This document shows, piece after piece, positions 12,201 to 24,559 of a DNA stretch of 64,000 nucleotides. A model generated the notes under the pieces. That model was not told where the DNA came from, did no database searches, and was given only the letters and a program-made list of their open reading frames with translations. Each line of letters begins with the position of its first letter. The stretch's first letter is position 1. Origin of the DNA: Annona cherimola (taxonomy: Eukaryota > Streptophyta > Magnoliopsida > Magnoliales > Annonaceae); the NCBI GenBank assembly GCA_030490835.1, contig CM059971.1, positions 97,492,595 to 97,556,594 of the forward strand, written 5' to 3'. The translations under genes were made by a program, and so were the position numbers.

Positions 12201-13763
12201 GATAAATCATCCAGTTTTTTATTTCTTTTAAAATTTTTTGGTTAATTAGTAAACTTTTGTTACTTCTAATTATGAAAAAGAAAAAAAGACAGAACAATAG
12301 CAGAATTAATAACAATATGTACCTTTAAGTGGCGATCAAATCTAAAGGGTTTTTACAAAAAGCAATAATCAGCACCTAGGTTACTACCACACTATATAGC
12401 TACCCAACGATAACAGAACAAGAAAAAATAGCCAACAAAACTTGTTATTTATAATTTTTTTATGCCAAAGAGCAACTAGTGGGAAAAAAAATAAATTAGA
12501 AGGTTGGAATATGATGAAGGAAAATAGACTTAAGTGGTTTGTTCAAGTGCAATGCAGACTGAGAACTACACCAATTAGGCGAAGTGTGCATATCCAATTA
12601 GGTCAACAATAATTAAATAATATGAAAATCTTTTCTTTAAAAGATGAAAAATACACAAACTTACCAGAACATAGACCGAGATAGACAGAATGGTACAACA
12701 GGATTCATGCCGCCAATCTCCCTTGATAGAACGTTTTGAGTGATGATGATGAAGATGACAACTACAACTACAACTACGATTTTTATCCCCAAAAAAACTA
12801 AATACGTGGTAATTATACTATCAATTCGACTGGTTGAATACAGATGATATAACGACAATTTGGGCACAAAGGGGGGACCAGACGGAAGAGCAGACAAACA
12901 CAGGTGTAGGACAATACATGGAACAGCTTTAGGAGCATTCACAGGGAAAAATAGGAACTTTATATTAGACATAAGCCCAAGCTAAACCAATCAAAGTAGC
13001 CAGCTGACAGAATAACAGAAAGCACAGAGCCAGAGACCAATTCGCGCAATTTCAACATACCCTTTTTTTTTTGCCTTTTATAACTAGAAAGCAATTCCAC
13101 TTGCTTAGAACACAGTAAAGAAGGATCTCAAGGACAAATCATAACCTAAATTACCTTTTGATGGCGCCGAAATCACGAGACCCCATGACGAGAAGATCCG
13201 CATTCAAATTCGCAGTCACCTCGCAAATTACCTCCTTCGGATCGCCAACGACCACTTGCGTCTTCACATCCTTCTGCAGTCCACAAATGATCAGCACCCA
13301 TAACAAGAGGAACAAACAAGCCAAGAACATATGATGGAGAAGCCAAGATGATCGATGCTCACAACGTTCTTCTCTGCGCAGATCTTCAGTGCGTGGTCGA
13401 CGATGGCCTCGCTGATTCTCTTCTGGTGGGCCTCGATAGCGGCGGCGAACGCCGGCACCTCGACGTGGGCTGGCGGTTTCGAGAAAAGAGAGGTTGAGAT
13501 ACTGCTGTGGGAGAGATTGGGGAAGAAAATTTGAAGGGGCGATGAGATGAGTTCTTACAGGGGCCACCGAAGGGGATGGCGCCGGGATTTAGGCCGGCGG
13601 CGATCGACGGTGGGGGTTGAACATGGAGTATGAGGAAGGCGCCCGGCTGAGAGTCTGTCGATGGAGGCCGGAGAGTTACGTTCTGTAGGGCCCACTCGAG
13701 GGCATTCATGCTCACCTCGCTTCCATCAACGGCCACCACGACGCAACCGAGCTTCCCAGCCAT
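9247..13763 (-). CDS. Universal stress protein (UspA domain), four exons
   Basis: Four exons join to a 168-residue protein: 13559-13763, 13363-13469, 13155-13273 and 9247-9322. All junctions are GT-AG. The first two introns are 89 nt each and the third is 3832 nt. The protein starts MAGKLGCVVVAVDGSEVS (beta-1 with the VDGS motif), continues through HVEVPAFAAAIEAHQKRI and QVVVGDPKEVI, and ends VNHVQCPVMVIKGT. This is the compact single-domain plant USP fold, which binds ATP or AMP in the cytosol or nucleus and is linked to stress responses. The ATP-loop motif G-x2-G-x9-G-S/T is present, except that its second glycine is Asp138 (GSRDFG, then GS at 148-149). Exon 4 is placed by its exact fit in phase and family sequence. 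The third intron contains a 1.25-kb hAT-like insertion with a foldback element inside it. Confidence 0.92.
9573..10822. mobile_element. hAT-like non-autonomous element in the stress-protein intron
   Basis: 1250 bp. The left end CAATGTTGTAAGAACC and the right end GGTTTTGACAACATTG are inverted repeats that continue imperfectly for about 60 bases. The flanks ACTGAAAT (9565-9572) and ATTGAAAT (10823-10830) match at 7 of 8 positions, as expected for an ageing 8-bp duplication. No transposase is seen. A second foldback element lies inside at 10316-10720. Confidence 0.7.
10316..10720. repeat. AT-rich foldback MITE, copy 1
   Basis: The two arms are inverted repeats: the left contains GCATGGGGGCAGCC, GGCCGGCCC and AAACATATATA, the right TATATGTTTTTGGGCC and GCATGCGCCCGGCC. 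Matching AT-rich inner arms contain AAACCAAGTTTTACTATTTT and its complement. The centre holds CACAGTAGTATTTCCGTAAC. The same inner arms recur in at least seven other places in the window. Confidence 0.75.
10831..13154. other. Remainder of the 3.8-kb stress-protein intron
   Basis: AT-rich intron sequence with short homopolymers (for example a T run near 12038-12051) and a small CAACTA repeat near 12762-12776. No coding exon or transposon end is recognised. Confidence 0.45.
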
Positions 13764-13984
13764 TACTGAGTAGAAGAGAGAGAGGCAAAGAAACTCCGCG
13801 AATCAAGCGGTGAACGCAGAACAGCCTAGTGTTGACTCAGATGTACGTGGGAGATGGCGTTGACACCGCATATCACATGTGCGGCCGGGTACTGATTATC
13901 GAACTCAACCGTGCAGCGTGGAACTTTTCCCAAAACAACGGCGTAACGTAGTTTTACCAAGGAGCTGATACTTGGAATACCGCT

Positions 13985-15428
13985 TCAATGAACCCTTTTA
14001 TTTTTAAAATCTCCGTGGTTAATGAAAAATTGGTTTCATTTATTACATTTAACATGATTTATAGTATCTTCAAAAAATTTTATTTATATAGTATCATTGT
14101 GGATGAACCATATTAAAAATCAATGTAATAAAATGTTTCAACACCAAAATATCGATTTTAAAGTTGTACTTTTAATATCTAAACCATCTAAAATTTCATT
14201 TATACATAGATAAATGATTCTATGAAGTATTATTATATTATAATATGTGTGTAAATGGATATAAATATTTTTCTTAATGTAGACATAAATATATATTTTT
14301 AAACAAGTATGACCCATAAACATACTTGATCTAGATAAAACTTGGTCTCTTAGATAAACAAATGATGTTAAATTCAATAAGTAAATTGAATTTTCTATCA
14401 ATGATCAAAATCTTACAAATCGAAGGGGTTACATAGCTCTGCTTCAATCTCATACAACCCTCTTAATTTTTAAGAAATTAATGATTGATTTAAAATCCAA
14501 TCTAGTCGTTAAAATTATTTGTTTATCTAGGAGACTAAGTTTCATCCCGATGAAGTATGTTTATGGGCCACATTTGTTAAAAAATATATATGTGTGTAAA
14601 TTATGAAAAACCTTTAGATCCGTCTACACATGTATTAGGATGTTATGATACTTTATAAAATTATTTATCCATGTAGAAACAATACTTTAGACAGTTTAGA
14701 TGTTGAAAATACAACTTTAAATTAATATTTAATATTAAACTATTTTATTGCATTGATTTTTAATTGGGTCATGCACAGTGATATTAGATAAATAAAATAG
14801 TTTTTAAAATATTATAAATGATGTTAAATACAATAGATAAAATAGATTTTCATCAACTATCAAGAATTCAAATATGAATGGGATTACATAGAAAATAAAT
14901 TTCATAGAAGCAATACATACTTATTTATTTAGTGGTTCCACTTCTATGTAACTCCCTTTATTTTAAAAATTTTGATAGTCAATGAAAAATCAACTCCATC
15001 CATTGTATTTAGTATCATTTATAATATTTTACAATTTTTTTTATTTGTTTAATTTCATTGTACATCAGTCTTATCTATAAATGTGTAAAATCAATGTAAT
15101 AAAATAATTTAATGCTAAAATATCAATTTAAAAAAAAATTCAACATCTATACCACCTAAAATATCGCTATTATGTAGATAAATGATTTTATAAATATTAT
15201 TCATTATAATACATGTATAAATAGATCTAAGCGTTTTTTTTAAATTTACATATGAATATATATTTTTTGAACAAATGTGACTTGTGCACATACTTGATTC
15301 GGATGAAACTTAATCTCTTAGCTAAATAAGTGATATTAAATACAATGAATGGATTAGATTTTATTATCAATTATTAATATCTTAAAAATTAAGAAGATTA
15401 TATGAGACTGATTATATGTAACCCGTTA
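13985..15428. repeat. Three abutting long-TIR MITEs of one family
   Basis: Three related units of about 450-490 bp lie end to end: about 13985-14452, 14453-14908 (opposite orientation) and 14930-15428. Each carries landmarks such as TTAGATAAACAAATGATGTTAAA, here broken into shorter shared words (AATGATGTTAAA, TAAATGATT, CATACTTGAT). Each unit has long imperfect terminal inverted repeats of about 85 bp, seen in unit 3 as ACTCCATCCATTGTATTT against the complement of AATACAATGAATGGATTAGA. Related copies lie at 24560-25440 and 25455-25800. No transposase is present. Confidence 0.65.
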
Positions 15429-16140
15429 CTTAGAAGCGAGAACCTTTATTTATTATTCCATCTTTACACTCTTCTGTCTTTTATATTTCCAGATAATCAT
15501 GTCACTCCAGACATCTGCCATACGTGACAGGAAGATAAACCAACTTAGCTAAGCTCCTTATGACGAATGGATTTGGATTTTATTTATGAAAAGATAGAAA
15601 ATGCATTTTTGCAATGACTGATTTCACTTCACCAGTTTAATTTTAATTTTATTTATTCGATGTTTGATTTTACATTTTGCAATGGCAAAGACCCCGAGTT
15701 GCAACTTTCAACCGACTCGGCAGTCGGCACTCGGCACTATTCTTTGTAGATGGGCTGAAAGGTGAGCTTACTTGAAGTGGGCTAGATTAGGGACAGAAAC
15801 ACCTGTACCCACCACCAGGCCGCGACGTGATAGCCCATCCCTCAAGCGAAGAAATGTTAGCAGGAGGTGGACCCCACCTGGCACCAACGTGCCAATATTG
15901 GCCACTGGATTCAACCGCACAGCGACGCGGGTATTTAACGCTCAGCTGGTCTACGCAACCAGTCATGTCAATCAGGCCCCCCCTGGCCTGGTCCAGTGAT
16001 AATTGACGAAGAGCGTGGCCCACTTAATTAGAAAAAAAAAAAAAAAAAAATCTCTTGCAAAAGATGGCCCGTAGACGGGGATACACTATTTTATTTTAAG
16101 CTGCCCGAAGCACAGAAGTTTGACAGTAACGAATTTTACA
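15429..16140. other. Intergenic, nothing recognised
   Basis: A moderately GC-rich patch at about 15770-16020 gives short open frames on both strands, but none resembles a known protein. An A run of 18 follows at about 16031. Confidence 0.4.
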
Positions 16141-16194
16141 AGTTACATCGGGTTGAAGTTGTATGCATACGAGTGCATTGAGATTCAATGCACG

Positions 16195-16490
16195 CGGGTA
16201 CGTGCAATTATTTTTTTCATTTTTTTCGAAAATAGTTTTACACAACGATTAATCTAAATATATTTAACATATGTATCAATTTTTATCAATTTTAGAGATT
16301 TTTAGATTTTTTTAAATTTGTAAAAATCAGTTGCATTTCCAGTAATCTTAAATTACAAAAAATGCAACTGATTTTTAAAAATATAAAAAAATATTTAAAA
16401 GTCTCAAAAAATAGTAAAAATTAATACATATATTAAATATACATAGATTAACAGCTTCATGAAAAAAATTTCAAAAATTTTTTAAAAAAA
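16195..16490. repeat. AT-rich foldback MITE, copy 2
   Basis: Inverted arms containing AAATATATTTAACATATGTAT and its mirror ATACATATATTAAATATA surround a centre with CAGTTGCATTTCCAGTAA and GCAACTGATTTTTAAAA. This is the architecture of the copy at 10316. Confidence 0.65.
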
Positions 16491-19400
16491 GTGTAGTACA
16501 CCAGGCTTACGATTGCTCCATGTAGACTTTTTGCTTGTCCTGTTTCGTCGTTCCCGGTGTGTTTGTTAAGGGGTGTTCGAGGATCCAAGTTCCGGGAGTG
16601 GCAGCAACCCTTTGGTCGGGTTCCCGCTTCACTCCTTGCGGGCATTTCGCCCCCGAGGACGTGGGAGGAGCTTTAGTATTTCTTTAGTGATTTAAGCTGG
16701 TAGAAAAAAAAATTCAAGAGTTCATGGGCTTGGTATCCAATGTGAGATGAAAAAATGTGTAACGCGGCAAGTAGTCTAATTGCAACGATAAAAAAAGCAT
16801 CTAAGATCTTGAATGAGATATACATTGTATGTAATTTGTTTTACTTTTAATACAACTTTTTACATTTTAATATAATTTTTCATCTTAACATACATTGTTA
16901 CATTCTTATCTTATTTTATTTCCATTTAAGTTTCTTACATCCTTCAACCAACTACGCATAATTTGGTTGATACACCTAATCTCATGAATGTGAATTTTTA
17001 TCCTTATAGTAGAAGTTGTGTTCTTCATATAAGAGACATTTGATCTTTTCTTTTATTGATAGTTAGTAAAAAATTGTAAAAAATATTTTGAGTTGATTTG
17101 TAATATGAAATAAGATACACTATAAACAATCGTACAACTGCTTACATTTTTAAGTTGAGATTAGATATAGTATTATAGAACTTATAAAAAAAGCTCCTTG
17201 TATTCTTCTAAACAAAATGGGAGAATAGCAAGAAAGTAAGAAATGAAATATCTTTAAACAGCATAAGAATGATGCAATATAGTAAGCGTAATTGAGAATA
17301 AATTAAATAAGACAATCATGTAAAAAAATATTGAAATATAAGGGAAAATAAAAAATAGAATAATTAGTTAGTTAATACATTAAATTATTATTATTATTTT
17401 TTTGAAATGTGTGAGAAATGAAAAACCACTTTACTACATAGGCATATCACCAAAGGGTCACTTTCTTGGAAAATATAATTTTCTTGGTAACTTATTTTTG
17501 TCGAGCGAGCAAAAGGTCACTGCAGACACATGTAACAGCCATGGGTCGGACATGGAACGGCATCCGTGGGAACTAATTTCCACAGTTATCTGTGGGAACT
17601 AACTCCAGTAATGGATTTTTCGTTTCTTTCTTTATAATTTTATTGTATATTATATTCTAAATTTATACAAACCAAATACTGATAATTAATAAACTAAAAT
17701 AGAATAATCTTAATGGTATGTATGTTTTTAAATTGTAAGTGTTGTCTGTGGTACGATTTATATAATCCAAAACATTATCTATATTTATTTCAATTGCATA
17801 GTCTAAAAAAGTTATTTTTATATTGTTATAATACTAAAAATCATTTTATGTGACAAATATATAACTTTTACTTATTAAATATCATGACAATATTTGGTTC
17901 GTGTGTTTTCTCTGTGAACGGTAGATTTTTAAAATACAACCAAAATAGACATTTTGGGTTAGTTTCCACAGACGGCCGTGCGAATCATTTGCTACTGAAG
18001 CCGTTCCCGGTGGTACATAAGCAATCATAATTCACAAACACTGATGGGGCCCTGAGATTCACATTAAAAACAGTATTTTTCCAAAAAAAATTTGTAAAGG
18101 GTAGACCGTTTTCTGGATCGACATAAAATTGAATATTTCGCTGTAATTCGTTAGAGGTCCATTCCAGTCCAGTTCAATCGCACTAACCAAACCTGTCTGA
18201 TTTGAAAATTCGAGACACGACATATCACAGGTCAAATAATTATTAGAGGACGGAACGGAAGCTCAACTAAGACGTGAGCAGAACTCGATGAGCAAACCGG
18301 ATTTTGGTGGGAAGTTGATGGAAATTCAAAAGAGTAGGTCTAGTAAAAAAAAAAAAAAAGTCTGATCATGAACAGCAAGCATGTATACCAGAACATGGTA
18401 GTAGGAGGGGGAGGAGAAGGAAAAATAAGGTCAGCCGAACTCATTTTCGAAGGGTTCGGAAGGTAGAAGCCACGTGGGCCAGTCATTAATGGCCGGAAGT
18501 GAAAGCGGTGGATATAATGCAACGAAATGGCTTTGACATTTGACATGGGGATCGAGGGAAGGGAGAAGACATGAAGTTGAAAGTGGGCCATGTTTTGCAA
18601 CGGAGGCACAATGAAAGTTGGCGATCTTTTAGCACCTTGGCTGGGCTCACGTTCTGGATGCTACGTATCCGCAGTGCCAGCAACTTTTTGGACCACTTGA
18701 TTAGGTCAGGCTGTGAAAGTGCACACGCATCGATTGGAGAAGACTCCAGGGTGGGCGCTTGTCGGTTATCCTCTGATGCCGTTGCCGCCACTCCTTCCGT
18801 TTTTTCTATCCATATTTTCCGTTTAAAATCAAGTACATTCGGTCCTCGTCTGGATGGAAAAGAAAAATGTTGGACAAAGGGAGATAAATTGATCAGGGAG
18901 GATGTCAATTATAAAGAGAACAAGGTTAATACAAATAATCAAGGGCATGTTTGGTTATCTAAATTCATAATTTTTCATGGGTTTCCTTTTTCCTGCCTAT
19001 TATTCTATAAACGATTTACCATCTAACAATTCTACTTTTTCAATTTTATATTTTTATTTCAATCATTTTTTTCTTTCAAATACCATTCTTATCCAAATTT
19101 ACTCATATCATATCATTTACACAATTTTATTTTTCCGATCCTACATCATTCCAAAATCCTACCAAAAGGACACCCAAAATAAAACAACGAGTTCGAATTA
19201 TCTTTAATGATAAGAAAAAGAGAAATATATATCTGAAGCCTCAATTAATCATATAACACTTGTTTATCATGATAATTCTTTTCTATGTTGTTAGTTTTGC
19301 TTTCAATTATTAGATTTTTGATAAAGTACATATATTTATCTTTATTATTTTATTTTTAATTATTACTGATATCTTAGTATATCATGTTTTGTTCACTTTT

Positions 19401-20591
19401 TTTTTCTAATTTTCTCTTCCTTTCCGATCAAACCCTCTCGGGGATTGGCAAAACTAACCTAGTGCTAATTTAAGAAGCTTATAGAATAAGATCGGGATAA
19501 CAACCGAAAAGAAAAATGAAGAATTGTTCCAAATTTTATTTGGAGGTACAGGCTTACACATCATGTTTAAAAGTGAGACCTAGGTTTGATCTCAAATTAA
19601 GGTTGGGTAATTGGTTCGTACTTCCTAGGGTGACAGAGGTTTCCATTTATCACTGTCATAATCTTGTAGCTACATGATAAATTATTTTATTTAAAAAGTC
19701 TATACATATAGCATGCTAATAGACGGCTTCTCATGCGAGTACAAAAAGTCCTACAAATCCTTCTCCTTAAGTTGTGATGATATAGATAAAAGATGTTTAT
19801 AACCTGCTAAATGCAGTTGCCTTCTCATGTGGGTAAAGAAGGCCTTCCAACTAGCCCTTCAAGCGTAGCACCATCAATTTAACTACATCTCACATGCACT
19901 AAGAATTTTGAATAGTTGAGCACCTTATGCCCATCTCATAGCTTGCCTGGCCACCTTCAATGTTCTTTCTATGAGAGTGCTCCCACCAATCTTCGCCTAA
20001 ATTCAATATGACCAGTAGAAATATTGCCAACTAAATGGTTGGGGTTGACCATTAGGATTTCTACATGCTAGACCTTCAAAATTGTAAAATTTTCGGGTCT
20101 GCTTTAAGCCATATAAAATTTTTAAATCTACCATACTTCTAAGATGAGAATATAATAATGTATATTGTAAATAAGAAAAACTATATTGAAAGTTAAACAA
20201 TTTTTTTTGGAAACTAAAAAATTGTTTTAGAAATAGAAAATACAAATTTAATTCAAAAATTTTATATGACTTGAAACAGGCTCCTTGTAAATTAGCGTCA
20301 TTATTCTAAACCATTTTATGTGCAGAATAAACAAATTTCATTTGTTTAACAAATATGGAAAAGATGGAGGTGCATCTTCCAATTCTCGTGATCTACTGCT
20401 AGGGTGTCTATGCGAAATGCCATTGCATGCACTTGTACAAATCTTTGACTATGTGTTGGCGAATGATGCAGATTTAGGAAAGAGATGTCCTTTGGCCAAC
20501 TAACCTTTTGAAAAATAGAAAAAGGCGAGAAATGGTCACGTACACCAGCTGTATGGCCCCGTCCCCTGCTGGCGCATAGCTTTCTTTTTTA

Positions 20592-20593
<2 letters not shown>
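16491..20593. other. Long AT-rich intergenic region
   Basis: 4.1 kb without a recognised gene. The largest open frame (18571-19026, +) has no recognisable domain. The stretch 18948-19175 starts GGGCATGTTTGGTTA and ends near ACCAAAAGGACACCC, which resembles a degenerate MITE of the family at 20717. A tRNA-like B-box (GGTTTGATCTCA, about 19592) may mark an old SINE. The remainder is unassigned. Confidence 0.4.

Positions 20594-20632
<39 letters not shown>
20594..20632. repeat. Homopolymer of 39 T
   Basis: An uninterrupted run of 39 T on the plus strand. Read on the minus strand it could be the poly(A) tail of a retroposed sequence whose body lies just above 20633, but no body is recognisable. 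Confidence 0.95.
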
Positions 20633-20634
<2 letters not shown>

Positions 20635-20716
20635 CCTTTGCATCTCACTGCCGTTTTCATCTAGACGATGATCTCATGCACCGAAGCCAAATGAGACTTC
20701 GGAACGAATACTCTAA

Positions 20717-21008
20717 GCGTGTGTTTGGTTATACATAAAACATGTTAATGAAAACTTTTCAATCAAAAACTTTTCACTCTCCATAACTACCTTATTTTTT
20801 AATTATTTTTTCACATTTTCCTATATAAACAACCCTACTTTTCAATCATTTCCACACAAATACCCATACAACTACCCTATCTATTTTAACTTTATTCTCT
20901 TTACACCTCATTATTACCCCTATCATATCACATCATTTTCTATCAACTTGACAACTTCTATTCTGAAAAGTTTTCATCAAAAAGTTTTACCTCCAACCAA
21001 ACACACCC
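20717..21008. mobile_element. Tourist-like (PIF/Harbinger) MITE
   Basis: 292 bp with inverted ends GCGTGTGTTTGGTT and AACCAAACACACCC. Similarity continues inward through AAAACTTTTCA blocks. It is flanked by TAA on both sides (20714-20716 and 21009-21011), the 3-bp TWA duplication of PIF/Harbinger elements. There is no coding content. Confidence 0.8.
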
Positions 21009-21011
21009 TAA

Positions 21012-21949
21012 ATAAGGATATAAATGGCAGTGATGGACAGTGATGAAGGGCTGTATTGAATGGTGGACCAACCTAGTTGTATCTTATCATATTGTTCTTC
21101 CTTTTTTAAAAAAAAAAAAAAAAAATTCCGATGAAACTACCTGGTTGTTCTTAATACTTTCCAAAAGTAGGAAAAAATTAGCGGACAAGTACCCCAACAA
21201 AATCTGAGAAAAAGACCTCTAAAATCGCTTTCCTCGGCAGCTCATTAACGAAACGTACCTTCGGGGAGCATCCATGCCGAGATAGAGGAATTAAAATTGG
21301 CCCCAAAAAAAGCCCATTAATTTGAAATTAAGGGAGATCTACTTCCATATATAATCCTCAATGTCATCGAAAGACTAACTAATATCGCAAAAGTAATTAA
21401 AATTAGTCACATACATATATGTTTTGTTCTATCATTATGCAATATCGTGCATGGTCTATTCATTGACAATGAATCTTTGAGTTGTCGCATATTTTTGCAA
21501 AAAACAAATATTTCCATTTATTTTTATGTTGGCTTAAGTTAAGTTAGCTTTTGCCGCTGTTGTTTAGGGACTTTTGTAAATCCAAATTTGTAGCCTTTCT
21601 TAATTGTGAATTAAATCTTATAATGGGAATATTTTCATAATAAATCTTTTAAGTCGGAAATTATTGCAAATTGCACCATGCACCTATGGGCAATGTTTGC
21701 GTATTAATAATATTTTGTTGCATCTAAGCATATGTGACCAAGTAATTAATGCAGTCATGTACAGTGAAATAATAGTTGTTTTTAACTTTTTATGCGGTTT
21801 ACATGCAGCCAATTGCTTTACTGTACATGGCGATTTCTTTTGCAGTACGAACAGCAGTTTCATTTGGCTAAATGTATTCATATTAAAAACTTTTTATATA
21901 ATATTATTTGTAGTGAAAATTTTGCGGATGGTGATCATATAATGTCAAC
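21012..21949. other. Intergenic, nothing recognised
   Basis: AT-rich sequence with an A-run at about 21108-21125. Open frames at 21664-21942 (+) and 21684-21881 (-) overlap each other and match no known family. Confidence 0.4.
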
Positions 21950-22295
21950 CAAGCTAAAATAAACTTATTTTAAGCTAGCCTAATGTTACTTATTTTTAAT
22001 TTTTAAAAAATTTCATAAAATTACTTTTTCCATATGTATTTAACTTATATATCAATTTTTATAATTTTTGAATTTTTTATTTTTAAAAGTCACCGTTTTT
22101 GGGTGAAAATGACTTAAATATCCTTCTAAAATGATATTTTTGGAAATAAAAATATGTACAAACACTTAAAAATTACAAAACTTGTTATATGGATTAAATA
22201 CACTTGGAAAAATAATTTCATACAAATTGTAGAAAAATAAAAAAGAATAGGTGTATTAGGCCAACTTAAAATAAGCTTATTTAGGCAGACCTAAC
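21950..22295. repeat. AT-rich foldback MITE, copy 3
   Basis: The outer arms AACTTATTTTAAGCTAGCC and the complement of GGCCAACTTAAAATAAGCTT are inverted repeats. The inner arms share the family words (TGTATTTAACTTATATATC and AAATTACAAAACTTGTTATA). Confidence 0.65.
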
Positions 22296-24555
22296 AAGAT
22301 CACTATTCAAATTTTGCTGGATGGAAATAAATTTGGTTATATATAATTATTATAATAAAATTTATTATAAATGACTATCTTTTTGCAACTAAATTTTAAT
22401 TTAGCTACACGACATAAAACGCAATTGTTATATACTAATTCTAGGCAAAATTTTCAATCAGGGCATAACCAGATAGTATGATATGTGGGTGTGCAACTGG
22501 AGATCTTAGCTTAGGTATTGGCAAAGCATGATCTCTATTATAATCTACCGTAATAAAAAAGATTATAGGCAAAGTTTTATTATTGTTTCTATCCAAAATT
22601 TAATTGCTAGGTTGGATATTATTTTTAACTGCATTTGATATAAAAATGTATGCATTTAACCAATTTTTCACCTCTCAAAAACAATCAAGTATTTATAATT
22701 GATAATTAATTATAACTAAAATATATATAATACAACTAATGATATGTTAATGCAAATAAAATTAGCAACATAAAAGAAAATTTGTTGTAGTGGATATTCA
22801 ATATAATAACTTACATTTAAATATAACTAATATTAAACAGGAAAAATTCGACATATATTTACAAATTTTACTCTTAATTTTATTTATACACACGAATTTT
22901 TAAAAATGTCAAATATATTCATGTATTTTATCTAAAATTTTACTTATGTCATCTTTATAAAATGACGAATATACTCAAACTTTAATATAACTTGAGATTA
23001 GTTTACTTAAACTTTAAAATTTATATTTAAATAATATATAATTTTATAGCTGTAAAAGTGCTAAAATTTTCATTTAAATAGCATTTTTTAGCTACGAAAT
23101 CATAATTAGGAATGAGAATTTTTATCGTTTTATAGTGATGCTAATCCACACTTTAACGAATCCCTAACGGCATAAGTATAAATAAAATTTTAAGTAAAAT
23201 ACATGAATATATTTAGAAGTTCTAAAACTTCGAGTATATAAGTATAATTAAAGGTAAAATTCATATATACATTTATATATGTGAAATTTTCCTATTAAAT
23301 ATGTATCAAATATATTAACTTTATCCATATTGAATATTATTTCCAGCAGAATTTACATTTGGCTGAAAAATCGTTCATAAAAGTACTTGTAGTGTCCTAG
23401 CTCATGGCGTATATTTTGCGGAAAAGCCATTGAGGGAGGCTTCTAAAAGTAAGGTCTGGCACAAATATTCAGGCTTAGGCTAAGTTAAGCTTTATAAATC
23501 ATTCTTAAAAGTTCTAAGCAGTTACCACGCTCCCTCATCCTGGTTTTTTAGCTAAAATAAAGCTAAATCATGACAGGCACAATTTGTTTTTTACTGATTT
23601 AGACCCTTGGAGATAACAATGGCTAAACCAACAGTGCTCGCGCATGTTGTCAAACCATGTGCAATCAATACAAGTTGATGAATTTACCATTCATTACTAT
23701 CCTAAAAGCAAGGTCTATATATAATTATTAGGTTTAAACGTGCTAATGATTGATTTTTATCCTGGCTTTTTTTATATATATAAAAAAATGAATGCATTGC
23801 TCAATGGGGTTGACTCCAAGTTCTGAATAGTCAATTCAATAACTCCAACAAAGCTATGACCACTTTTTACCTCAAGTGCTCCATCCATTGATTGAAAAAA
23901 AATAAAGTAAATAATAAAACTAAATGACAAAACTATAAAACGAATGCAATTAAAAACCATATAAAAGATTTCTTATTTTTATACATTGCATCTGGATAAT
24001 AATATTTGTTATATAATGCAATTTAACAAAACGGATTGCCATAAAAAAACACATCGTATTTAAAATACGATACAATGTTAATCAAATGCGAAAAAACCCA
24101 GTTACGAAATGAATAAAGAGAAAATACATACAAAATTTAAATTATAAAAACAAATAGCAGTATTTCAAATATAAATAACAACAACAAATCACTAAAAATC
24201 ACGTATGTGGCAATTTTTATGCAGCCAAATATACTATTTTAATTAGCAATTATTTTTCACAAGCATTTGCGGCTAATAATTTTTATATGTACTTAATCTA
24301 TGTGGTTTTGGTTGCATTAATACTATGTTAAATATTGCATCTAAGTATCCCCCATCACGTATGTGCAACCTCGCGACAGCAAAACGTTGGCTGCTTAAAT
24401 ATACAAGCAGCTGATAGCCTATTGCACACGGGTCAATTTCCTTGCCGCATACGATGATGTCTTGTAGTGAGTACAATTAATAGAGCCAATACATTGTCAC
24501 GTTACATAGAGGTGGTAGCTAATTACTCCATCCTAAATACATTCTCTACATTTTA
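22296..24555. other. AT-rich intergenic region
   Basis: 2.3 kb of very AT-rich DNA with no credible coding frame. Several short words (GCAACTAAATTT, TAGCTACACGAC) recall the tandem repeat at 63222. I see no clear element borders. Confidence 0.35.
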
Positions 24556-24559
24556 AAAA

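Noticed and set aside
13363..13567. 138-residue minus-strand frame (to 13567) as a separate protein
   Set aside because: It reads through the two short introns of the stress-protein gene in the wrong frame. The spliced model recovers the family sequence exactly.
18571..19026. 151-residue plus-strand open frame as a gene
   Set aside because: No recognisable domain, no TATA or codon bias, and its 3' part runs into a MITE-like AT-rich stretch.
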